Assembly: GCA_963965975.1 (NCBI GenBank)
Contig: OZ014411.1
Location: 18,318,446-18,382,445, forward strand
Direction: 5' to 3'
Source: Xestospongia bergquistia
Lineage: Eukaryota > Porifera > Demospongiae > Haplosclerida > Petrosiidae
Length of the DNA stretch: 64,000 nucleotides
Positions 21,410 to 31,600 of this stretch are shown here, one piece after another (position 1 is the stretch's first letter; every line of letters begins with the position of its first letter). A model generated the notes under the pieces. It did not search any database. It was not told the DNA's origin and saw only the letters and a list, made by a program, of their open reading frames with translations. A program made the position numbers and the translations under genes.

Positions 21410-23851
21410 AACACATGATGAGTGTATCCAGACACCACAATTTGAACAGCTAATCCAAGATACATCAGGATCATCTCCATCATCTTCTTCCAACCAACAA
21501 TAATCACAGACAGTGACTTCAGTAGTCACTAATTTATTCTATGTACTCTCTTCATCTTCATGAGAGGGCTTTGGTAACTTTGCTTTTGATTGCCTCTTTC
21601 GCTTAGTTGAAAAAAAACCTAGGCTGCTTCTCATGATTTGCATTAGGAGCTGGGTTGGACTTCGGATCAAGACGTGGTAATTTGCTTTTTTCTTTGTCTA
21701 CTTTTAGTACTAATAAAGCAGAACTTAGGTGCTTTTTACAATCTTCAGTATCTGTAAGTCATGGCTTACTTCCAACATGCCCTACCACTTCTAGCGCTAA
21801 GTTCTTCACTGCTTGACTTACCATTTGACAATTCATGAACTCACTTGTATTACATGGATCTTGCTCAAGAACTTGAGAGTAATATTCAGAGTTAAAATGA
21901 ACTTCTGTACTAGATGTTGCTTATAAATCAAGTAGAACATGTAGCAACTCTTCATCATCAGGGGTCAATTCTTTTTGTTTCATGTGAACTAAATGGGAAT
22001 GTTTACAGACAATGTTATGAATTGCTGAATCAAGACAAGAACAACTGTACATGTGTACACATGGTCCACAATGACCGCAGGACAACTTACAAGTACAACT
22101 ACTTTGGAGAAGTTGGACTATGTAAAAGACATCTTGATTACCTTGCGATTGCACCTTCCATTCTTCCTTACTTAATTCCAATACTTGACAAGTGTCAGCA
22201 ATAGCTAGAGCAGATTTGTGTCTTTTATTTATTTCAGATTTACAATGAGTTATCTTCCCTTTTTCTTCCTTTCGTAGTTGTTCATATATCAAATTGCAAA
22301 CAATTCTGAAGAGCACATGTAATAGTTTGTCAACTCTCAGATTTTGTTTATTTTCCAAGTACACCACTTTCAACAATCGATGAAAAGTTTCTGTGAACAT
22401 ATATGTGTTCACTACAGAACCTACGCAATAAGAATTTGCCCATTGTTCACACCCTGATACATAGGTATTCTCAAAAGACTCCAAAAATTGTCTCTGATGC
22501 TCGTATAAGTATGACATCATCTGCTGTAAAAGAGAATGAAATATTTCAACGTTCTGTTCTAAAAGTAAGACACGAAGCTGGTGATAAACTTCTACTTGGT
22601 CTTGGACATCACTAATATGTTCATTAATACTTTTCTCCATGACCAATCAACGTGCCATGAACATAAGAGCTTTCTCGTATTACCAAAGACATCACAGAAA
22701 GAGCAATAAAATTGGTCTGCATCGTCAGACATGAAGACATCTGGTTGTAGCATATGGATATGCTTTGCTAATGAACGAAAAAACACTTTCAAAGTAACAG
22801 CATCTTCATGATTTGCTGTTGCCCAAGCAACAGGCAAACCTTCACCATGGTCATCTGTGACAACTACAGAAATCAATAAGAAGTCGTAGATATTGGTCCC
22901 ATGAGTAGAATCAATGCAAATGACCTTAGGGCCAAACTTCACTAAAGCATCCTTTTGAAACTCATCTGTATAGCTAAAAGAAAGTCATCCTTCTTTAGTT
23001 CTTTAGTTCTTAAACACTAATATTGGGTTATATTCTAACTCTTTCATCTCTTTTACTCATGAGCATACGCGTAAGAGATCATTTGAATGTTTATGAATTG
23101 TATGAACATTGAGTTTCCTTCCAATGTTTAAGATGTTCTGTCTGGTGACCAATTGTTCACGCCCTATGCCATTATTATCATCAAGGCAATTGTCACGGAC
23201 ATCAAGTATTTGGGTAACACAAGCACCTTCCTGAAGTTTTCTTGCTATTAGAAGTCTCACATCATTGAGAATTGGCAAATGACTAAGCTGAATTTCATGT
23301 CCAGTATGAGTGGAACAATACTCCACAACTAATGTTTTAGATAATGTGTCTTCGATTGTTTTGATATGTGCAATACAAGTGCTACCACTTCTACATGTTC
23401 CTTGAATCTGAAGTGATCTCTTTCCATGGCCTTTTGGTTTGTAATGCCACTTCGATTACAGTAATAGTACAGATGTTTTACTAAGCCATATATCTTAACA
23501 GAAGAATTTTGAACAAAGTGATCTTTTGATTTCTTCTCCTCTTATTACTTTTATTCATTAAATTCAGACATGCTTTTAAAGGTAAGATTGCTAATACAAA
23601 TTAGCAAACTGTGCTCAGTGGTAAGATGTTCGATCTCATACAATTACAGACAGTAAAAAATCTATCAATAAAATTAATAAACTAAGTAGTTAGCATTTCA
23701 ACATTAGGTACCTAGCTGGACAGTGAACACAGGTCATCTTCTCACTATTCTCTTTTTTATCGCTGTGATTTTTACTCATATGCTTAGAAAGGCCGCTTTT
23801 AAAACAGAAAGATTTGTCACAATATTCACAAGAGAAATGCTTCTCAGCCAT
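21356..23851 (-). pseudogene. Mutator-like (MULE) transposase pseudogene with C2H2, SWIM and PHD-like zinc fingers
   Basis: The first exon (23851-23712) starts MAEKHFSCEYCDKSFCF, a C2H2 finger ending SKHMSKNH, and closes at AG followed by GTACC. The body then reads a MULE N-terminal region (VKHLYYYCNRSG, GKRSLQIQGTCRSGSTC), EYCSTHTGHEIQLSHLP, the MULE core VICIDSTHGTNIYDFLLISV and FMSDDADQFYCSF, LLCSWHVD, RCEQWA-like GCEQWANSYCVGSVVNT, a SWIM finger (CTCKLSCGHCGPCVHMYSC then C-x-H), and a C-terminal Cys/His cluster (CDYCW, CSNCGVWIHSSCV, FWCKRC) like a PHD finger. Inactivating changes include single-base frameshifts near 23441 (NRSG/HYKP) and 22638 (SWRK/SINEH), one in a T-run near 21613, and in-frame stops near 23050, 22990-23012 and upstream of 23540. 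Terminal repeats were not found. The nearby foldback element may be a non-autonomous relative (inference). Confidence 0.85.
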
Positions 23852-23934
23852 GCTGAAGCACGTGGCACGTTATTATAATCTGACACACCCCTTTTCAATT
23901 TTTAACATGCTGGATAACATCCTGTTGTTAACGG

Positions 23935-24498
23935 TTAAGGCTGGTTCACATAATGACACAAAACTTTATGTCATGTTGCGTTGCGTACGTTCGTCAATTT
24001 ATGAACACAGTGCGTGCACGACGCATAAATGCAAAGTGTCGCAACGCGAGGATAGAATTGATTTCTATCTTGACGTTCTAAGCAATGCGTTCAGCCAATC
24101 ATATTTCAATAACTATGTGTTCTTTGGCAGACGAAAAACTTATTGAGGCTGCTCGCTGTTTCCCTTGGTTGTGGCAAGTCTCCAGCAAAAGCTACAAAGA
24201 TACAAGAGCAAAAGAAAACGCATGGAAGGAAGTGGCTAGCTGGGTAACAGAACAAACAGCAAACAGAAATAATACACTTTTGTCATGCTATTTTGAATAT
24301 AGCATGCACCTACATTGCTCTTCTTCATTTCTGTCGCCTTCTTTCATCATCTGTGAAGCAAAGGAAGCAGCAACACTTCAGTCTCTATGTGAGGGGGGAG
24401 TTTATGTTACCTTGTTTATATGAAAGGTATTGACGCGAGGCAACGAGATGCCATGAACGCGACGCAAGCCTTTGCGTTGTTATGTGAACCAGCCGTTA
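23935..24498. mobile_element. PIF/Harbinger-type element (558 bp) with TTA target duplication
   Basis: The left end AGGCTGGTTCACATAA starts at 23938 and the right end is its inverse with one mismatch, ending at 24495. Both are flanked by TTA (23935-23937 and 24496-24498), the 3-bp duplication typical of PIF/Harbinger. Inside is a MADF reading frame, matching the DNA-binding accessory protein of that superfamily. There is no room for a transposase, so it is non-autonomous. It inserted just upstream of the Mutator-like pseudogene. Confidence 0.85.
24115..24423 (+). CDS. MADF-domain reading frame inside the Harbinger-type element (partial)
   Basis: From MCSLADEKLIEAARCFPWL through SSKSYKDTRAKENAWKEVA the frame is a good N-terminal MADF (Myb/SANT-like) domain: L-I-x-x-V/A-R-x-x-P-x-L-W and the K-x-Y-K-D ... 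AW-x-x-[IV] signature. The remainder after TEQTANRN is of low similarity and the frame stops at 24423. I chose the Met at 24115 because the domain starts there; the frame is open from 24085. PIF/Harbinger elements encode a MADF/Myb-like partner of the transposase. This copy probably retains only a 5' part of that gene, and it could also be spliced. Confidence 0.6.
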   Translation: MCSLADEKLIEAARCFPWLWQVSSKSYKDTRAKENAWKEVASWVTEQTANRNNTLLSCYFEYSMHLHCSSSFLSPSFIICEAKEAATLQSLCEGGVYVTLFI

Positions 24499-25097
24499 GT
24501 ATGATGACACTGGCATACGTAAATTTTATGAAAATGTATATATGTGGCAATTATGCTAATCATGAACTGGTTATTATTTTGGCATAACGTGATGTTGAAT
24601 ATTAAAAGCCCCCACAAAGCTTTGAAAAGTCAGATGTCTTTGTGAATACAATATGCTTAACAACGAGGAAGAACTGCATAGCAATAATAATGAAATTAAT
24701 AATAATAGTCAAATCAAAAACTTTGGAGAGGTGTTATAATTTATAAAGTGCAAGAACCTCCAAATCCATTCCCAATATTGGATATGGAGAATTGGATATG
24801 TAGTGACTAGTTTTCTGCACACTTCTGTGTACTCGTGTTATAAAGGGTAGCTGGTATTGGCCCACATATTTTGTCACAAAGTTTGTATTATTTCTGTTCT
24901 AGTCTGTCTTTCCTCCATTTGTGATGTCCTCCATGCAGTGGCAGGAGAATTTTGGTATTGTGAAGCTATCAACCCATTCACTGGCGGCATCAGGCAAGAT
25001 GTGAGTTGAAGTTATTTGCTTAGCAGCTGGGACCTATCATAATACATATATATATATTAATTATCTTTAAAAAATACTTTCACTTTATAAGAGGCAA
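24496..25097. other. no gene recognised
   Basis: AT-rich stretch between the Harbinger-type element and the SAM-like fragment. A short frame near 24925-25000 (starting MSSMQWQENFGIV) could be the beginning of the plus-strand remnant that follows, but similarity could not be judged. Confidence 0.4.
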
Positions 25098-25283
25098 TTA
25101 AAGATAACAGACTTTTTCTTTCACCAAGGGTACACAAATTTCTTTCTTTATTTCTTGATCTGTCAATGATAAAAACACTTCTCCATTTATTTCATTCTTT
25201 CTAAATGCTGAATCTGTTGATGAATCGATCTCAGCGATCTTCTTTGTGATGAATTCACAAATGTCTTCTGTTGAAAAAGACCT
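25098..25283 (-). pseudogene. SAM-like domain fragment
   Basis: Minus-strand frame closed by a stop (TAA) on each side. It reads FSTEDICEFITKKIAEID, then AFRKNEINGEVFLSLTDQEI and CVPLVKEK. The pattern ST-E-D-[IV]-C, F-x-x-x-x-I-[DN]-G and LT-x-x-[DE]-[IL] is that of a sterile alpha motif. No partner exons were found. It lies head-to-head with the plus-strand transposon remnant and may be an exon of the same decayed element or a captured gene fragment. Confidence 0.45.
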
Positions 25284-25555
25284 TTATATCTTAAAGAAAT
25301 CTTTGCACTCAAAGAAAATTCGCACTCAAGAAAACTTCACACCAGGTGGCTACTGCCTAGCAGAGTAAAGAATTCATGGGGATGCACAAAGTATGGCACT
25401 TACTCCTCCCTCCTATCGCATTCAAAATCAATGTCGATTCAGTGATGTGAAGAAATGAAATGTCGCTATGTTATGAATATAACTTTCATGCTTTGTCTGA
25501 ATTTCTATGACACATAAGTCTATCACATGCTGACAAACCAAACTTTTATTTACAG

Positions 25556-28200
25556 TGTAACCTCCAAGGGTGTTTGCAAACCAATGCTAGCTTTGAAAGT
25601 TATCTTAACCATATATACATCTATCATGGCACATCCGTCATCATTGCTGATCATAACTACTTAGTGAATTAGAAGGAACTTCTCCTCAACCCTGCTTGAT
25701 AGTACTACTTCTGATGACAGAAATGTGAGTGAGGATGACAGTGCTGAAACTGGCATAGTTGATATGCAGAAAGCTTCAGCTGTATTGATACTCAAGACAT
25801 GAGAGCTTCATCGACTGCCTTTGTCAGAAATGGATGCAGTTATGGTTGATGTTCAATTGCTCTATGATATGTCATTACAAAACACATACCATCGTGTAAC
25901 AAGTGTTCTTAGGGATGCTAAGGTAGATATATTTGCCACTGAATAAGTATCTACAGAGTTCACTACAAGGAAGAAAATATTCTCTAGACTTGAAACACAA
26001 TCACAACAAATGAAATATTTCACTGAGAACTTCAACATGGTGGTAATTCTGAATTCACATGTACGATCAAAGTCAAGTTATATTACTAATGTAGAATATA
26101 TATATCAACATCATTAATGAGTTCCATCTTTTTTATCTCTTGAATCCAATTGAGATTGTTTTAGGAACAAAACTAAGGCCTCAGAAACGTTGATCTAAAT
26201 GGCATGTTGTTAAAACAATGACTTATATCCCAGTTTTGGATACATTACAATTGATGCTCAATAATTTCACTGTTTGGGGAGAGGGTAGTTAAATTAAGAT
26301 TACAGCAATTAATAATTTAGTGTTGCACCAACAATTTCAGAAAATCTGGTATGTAATGACTAATCAGTTTATTCAAGTATATAATGCCCAATATTATATT
26401 ATATCAGAGATTCAGAGAGGCCATGAAAGTAGAGTTCCAGGGATTGTTAGTGACTTCTGTGATGGAGTAAACTTCAAAATACATCAAATGTTTTCTGTTT
26501 GGAAGAATGCTTTGCAGCTGTCAGCATAATATGATGATGTGAAGTTATGTAATCCATTAGGATCAAGTAGAATGAAGCACAAATTAGGTACATAGATGTA
26601 TTTTTTGAGTTCAGTGTAGATGTAGGTGAGTCTGTTATCAAATATGTATGTTGTAATTTGAGAATAGATATTATATGCATTTAATGTTGAACAAAATATT
26701 TTAGGATTCTTTTACTTCACTCTAACAAACCTTCACCCAAAGTATCGGTCAAAGGTCAGGAACATACAGCTGCTGGTAATATGCAAGCACAAATATATCA
26801 AGAAGTAGTCATTGGACTCTGTGCTAAAGCCAATTGTGGATGATTTTAAAAAAATTAGTAAGTTTGATATTGTAAATTTTGACCTTTCGTATATTGATAT
26901 GTGTACCTTCATAGGAGTCTGGGCATGTATTCATGATCAATAACGAAAACATCAAGTTGTATGGTACCATTGTTTTGATGTCAGTGGATAATCCAGCAAG
27001 CAGTTCTTGCAGTGGGTTCAAAGAAGGTAGCAGTGGTTATCGGTTTTGTCACCAGTACTTAAGTACTCCAGACGAGAGTAAAGAGATTGTGAGTTTAAAG
27101 TTCCCTGTTAATCTCACATGCCATGTCCTATTATGAAATTAAGTTCAAACAAGACTGTTTCAGTTGCGCTCCATTAAACTGCACCAATCACATTTAAATG
27201 ATTTGAATGATGATGATGGGACTTATTCAATTACGCATCGAGTTACTAGACAAAGTGTTTTTAATGCAGTTAATGTATTTTAATTTTTGTGAAAGTTTAG
27301 TACCAGATGTCATGCATGATATCCTGGAAGGATGTCTGCAGTATGAATTAAAGTTATTTCTTCAGCATTCTGTGCTCACCAACCATTACTTCACTGTATG
27401 TTATTCTAATTTGCAGTGGTAACAAGTTATCCTTCCAACATGTTTATCTGGCCACTTTGAATCATTTTATTGAAGGAATTGAGCTGGGATATAACGAAAC
27501 TGATCATCCAGCACCTGTATCTCACCAAACCCTTGTTAGTGATACTGCCAGTTTAAAGCAAAAAGGTAAGCTACATGTTGTACTGACTGGGTTCATAATC
27601 AAAAACTTCTTTCTTTTCTTTCTTAATTGCATTCAGCATCTCAAGCATGGCTACTATGCCGACTCATGACTTTTATGATTGGTACTTCCTTAATCTAAGA
27701 TGATCTTCAAATTGGCCCAGGTATATTAATAGTTGTTGTTTCTTCTTCAGCTGTGTCAAGTAATTATATGCTAATGTGCAGGGAGTAGTGTTGCTGTTAT
27801 GGATCGTCCCTATGGTCTACAAGATGAATCAATAGAGTGTTACAGGTGTATGCTTACATAAACAGCATATTGTCTTGTTATCTGTTCCATTTGATTTCAA
27901 TTATTGGGAAGAGATACTGTAATCTACTCATGTATATATGTGTGTTTGTGTCTGTCTATATGTCTGTGAACTTTATTAGGTACATGAATGCATATGTTGA
28001 TAAGGGTAACAGTTTTGCTGACCTATACTGCTTGATTCTTTTTCAGAGCCAACTGGTTAATCATTGCTGGTGTCAAGTATCAACGAGATGCTACATTTCT
28101 AGTTGATGTTGAACATGATCACCCGGTGTTTGCCAGGTTATGTCACATATACATCATTGAAGGAAACCAGCCATTTGGATATTGTCACTGTTATATGACC
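25556..28200 (+). pseudogene. shredded transposon-type protein remnant, unclassified family
   Basis: Collinear plus-strand fragments in changing frames: a C2H2-like finger (CNLQGCLQTNASFESYLNHI, about 25556-25625), ASAVLILKT, a TGA where Arg is expected, ELHRLPLSEMDAVM (about 25774-25840), CNPLGSSRMKHKL (about 26549-26586), FFYFTLTNLHPKYRSKVRNI (about 26709-26770), IKLYGTIVLMSVDNPASSS and GFKEGSSGYRFCHQYL (about 26950-27060), VPDVMHDILEGCLQYELKL (about 27303-27356), HFIEGIELGYN (about 27460), and AGVKYQRDATFLVDVEHDHP (about 28066-28125). The motif order looks like a multi-copy protein family I associate with invertebrate genomes and consider transposon-derived; I cannot name the superfamily. 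Stops and frame changes between nearly all blocks argue against a working gene, though some gaps could be introns. Confidence 0.55.
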
Positions 28201-28661
28201 CTCAAGTTTAAGATTCATATCATGCATATGTTATTATAGCAACTTCCACATAGACTTTATTTGACCTTGTAAATTTGAACAGATATCATTCCACATGGCA
28301 CTTTATCAGGCAATTGCATGTACAATCATCCATCCTACCTTTATGTAACACATTGCATGTATAAATTTCGTTTTTTTTCTTTTTGTAATATACTGCCCTG
28401 TGTTTGCCAATATTTGTTTCCATTCAATAACGTTTTAACAAATATTGTTATTATTAAAAGACAATTAGTTAATATTATATATACAGCCATAATTTGTTTT
28501 GAACTATTTCAATGGAAATATACATGTACATCCTGACTTGCTGTTCAGTAACATGCCTTAAGATCATACATTAAAACTCTTCAACAAGCAGTTTCCATGT
28601 GTAACAACACTTAACAACCTACTACATCTCACTAATCTTCTGGGAACAACCCACTATCTCC
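28201..28661. other. transition to the satellite array
   Basis: No gene recognised. From about 28,560 the composition drifts toward that of the satellite, and the first clear monomer match (TTTTAGAGCGTTAA) begins near 28,667. Confidence 0.5.
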
Positions 28662-31600
28662 AAAGATTTTAGAGCGTTAAAGTCAAAAAATTAATAAACT
28701 GTCAATTACAGTTTATTGAGTTAGTCTCTCTGAGCCCTTTAACATAAGGCGTTTACATTAAGAACCTCATTCAATATCCTAAAGCTTCTAAAATCTTAAA
28801 ATTAAAGAGTTTAGAGTGTTAATGCAAACCACCGTAACAAACTGTCAATTACAGTTTATTGACTTAGTCTATATGAAACCTTTAATCTAAGCAGGTTACA
28901 TTATGAACTTGCCTCAATAATCTAAACCTTATTTAGTAAGCCTCACTGAATCCTTTAATTTAAGCAGTTTACTTTACAAACTTCACTTAATAGTCTAAAA
29001 CTTCTAAACTCTTTCAATTAAAGACTTTGGAGAGTTAATGTAAACCAACTAAATAAACTTTTAATTGCATTTTATTTAATCAGTCTCTTTAATTCCTTTA
29101 AACTATATACTTTAGATATTTATTCACTCTCATTAAATCCTTTAGTACAAGCAGTTTGCATAGTGAAACTCACTCAATAGTCTAGACCTTTTAAAATCTT
29201 TAAATTAAAGACTTTAAAGAGTTAATGCAAAACAACTTAATGAACTGTTAAATGCAGTTTATTTAGCTCCCCTCTTCAAGTCCTTTAGTGTAAGCAGTTT
29301 ACATTGTGAAAGTCGCTTAATAGTCTAGACTTTCTAAACTCTTTAAATTAAAGACATTAGAGCGTTAATGCAAACAAACTTACTAAACCGTTAATTGCAG
29401 TTATCTTAGATAGTCTCCCTAAGTGCTTTAGTCTAAGCAGTTTACATTGTAACCTTCACTCAATAGTCTGAACCTTCTAAACTCTTTAAATTAAAGACTT
29501 TAGAGCGTTGAAGCAAAAACCTTAATAAACTGTTAATTGCAATTTATTTTGTTAGTCTCTTTAAGTCCTTCAGTCTAAACAGTTTAGATTCTAAACTTGA
29601 CTCAATAATCTAAACCTTCTCAACTCATTAAATTAAAGACTTTAGACTGTTAATACAAACCAACTTAAGAAACTGTTAATTACAGTTTTTTTAGTTGGTC
29701 TCTTTAAGTCCTATAGTCTAAACTGTTAGCATTGTGAAACTCACTGAATAGTCTTCACCTTCTAAACTCTTTAAACTAATGACTTTAGAGCATTAATGCA
29801 AACCAAGTTAATAAACTTTTAATTTCAGTTTATTTAGTTAGTCTCTTTAAGTCCTTTAGTCTAAGCAGTTTCCATTCTAAAGTTCACTCAATAGTCTAAA
29901 TCTTCTAAGCTCTTTAAATTAAAGACTTTAGAACATTAATGCAAACAAACTTAATAAACTGTTAAAAACAGTTTATTGATTTAGTTTCTTTAAATCCTTT
30001 AGTACAAGCAGGTTGCATAGTGAAAACCTCTCAATAGTCTAGACCTTCTAAACTCTTTAAATTAAAGACTTTAAAGAGTTAATGCAAAGAAACTTAATAA
30101 ACTGTTAATTGCAGTTCATTTAGTTACCCTCTTCAAGTCCTTTAGTGTAAGAAGTTTGCATTGTGAAAACTGCTCAATAGTGTAGAGCTTATAAACTCTT
30201 TAAATTAAAGACTTTAGAGTGTTAATGCAAACCAACTTAATAAACCGTTACTTGCAATTTATTTAGTTCATCTCTTTAAGTCCTTTAGTCTAAGCTGTTT
30301 AGATTGTAAACTTCACTCAATAATCTAAATCTTCTCAACTCTTTAAATTAAAGACTTTAGACCGTTAATGCAAACCAACTTAAGCAACTGTCAATTGAAG
30401 TTTTTTTAATTGTTCTCTTTAAGTTGTTTAGTCTAAGCTGTTTGGAATCTGAAACTCACTGAATAGTCCAGACCTTCTAAACTCTTTAACTTAAAGCCTT
30501 TAGAGCGTTAATGCAAACCAACTTAATAAACTGTTAATTTCAGTTTAATTAGTTAGTTTCTTTATGTAATTTAGTCCAAAGAGTTTACATTGCAAGCTTC
30601 ATTCAATAGTCTAAATCTTCTAAACTCTTTAAGTTAAAGACTTTAGAGCGTTAATGCCAACCAACATAACAAACTGTTAATTGCATTTTTTTAGTTACTC
30701 ACTTTAAGTACTTTAGTCTAATTGATTTACATTGTGAAACTCACTCAATAGACTAGCCCTTCTAAACTCTTTAAATTAAAGATGTTAGAGCGTTAATGGA
30801 AAGAACTTAATGAACTGTTAATTGCAATTTATTTAGTTAGTCTCTTTAAGTCATTTACTCTAAGCAGTTTACTTTATAAATTTCACTCAATAGTCTAAAC
30901 CTTCTAAACACTTTAATTTAAAGACTTCAGAGCGTTAATGCAATCCAACTTAAGAAACTCTTAATTGCACTTTCTTTAGTTAGTATCTATAAGTCCCTTA
31001 GTCAAAGCAGTTCACTCTATAAACCACACTCAATAATCTAAACCTAATGAACTCTTTAAATTAAAGACTTTAGAGCGTTAAAGCATACCAACATAATAAA
31101 CTGTTAAATGCAGTTTATTTAGTTAGTCCCTTTAAGTCCTTTAGTCTAAGCAGTTTACTTCATAAACTTCACTCAATAGTCTAAACCTTCTAAAGTCTTT
31201 AAATTAAAGACTTTAGAACGTTAATATCAACCAACTTAATAAACTGTTACTTGTAGTTTATTTCGTTAGTCCCTTTAAGTCCTTTAGTCTAAGCAGTTTA
31301 TTTTATAAACTTCACTCAATAGTATAAACCTTCTAAAGTCTTAGATCAAAGACTTTATAGCGTTAATGCAAACCAACTTAATCAACTGTTAATTGCAGTT
31401 TATTTAGTTATTCTCTTTAAGTCCTTTAGTCTCATCAGTTTACTTTATAAACTTGAATCAATAGTCTAAGCCTTCTAAAGTCTTTAAATTTAAGACTTTA
31501 GAGCATTAATGCAAACAAACTTAATAAACAGTTAATTAAATTTTCTTTACTTAGTCTCTTTAAGTCCTTTCCTCTAAGCTGTTTATCTTGAACTTTACTA

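Noticed and set aside
21921..22942. Overlapping long ORFs that might be a working host gene (ZSWIM-like)
   Set aside because: They are two frames of one MULE protein separated by a single-base frameshift, with further stops and frameshifts upstream, so a pseudogene.
20450..23851. One large autonomous MULE spanning the foldback and the transposase
   Set aside because: The foldback has its own paired ends and 9-bp duplications at 20441 and 21094, so it is a separate insertion.
24085..24423. MADF frame as an independent host gene
   Set aside because: It lies wholly between matched TIRs with TTA duplications, so it belongs to a transposon.
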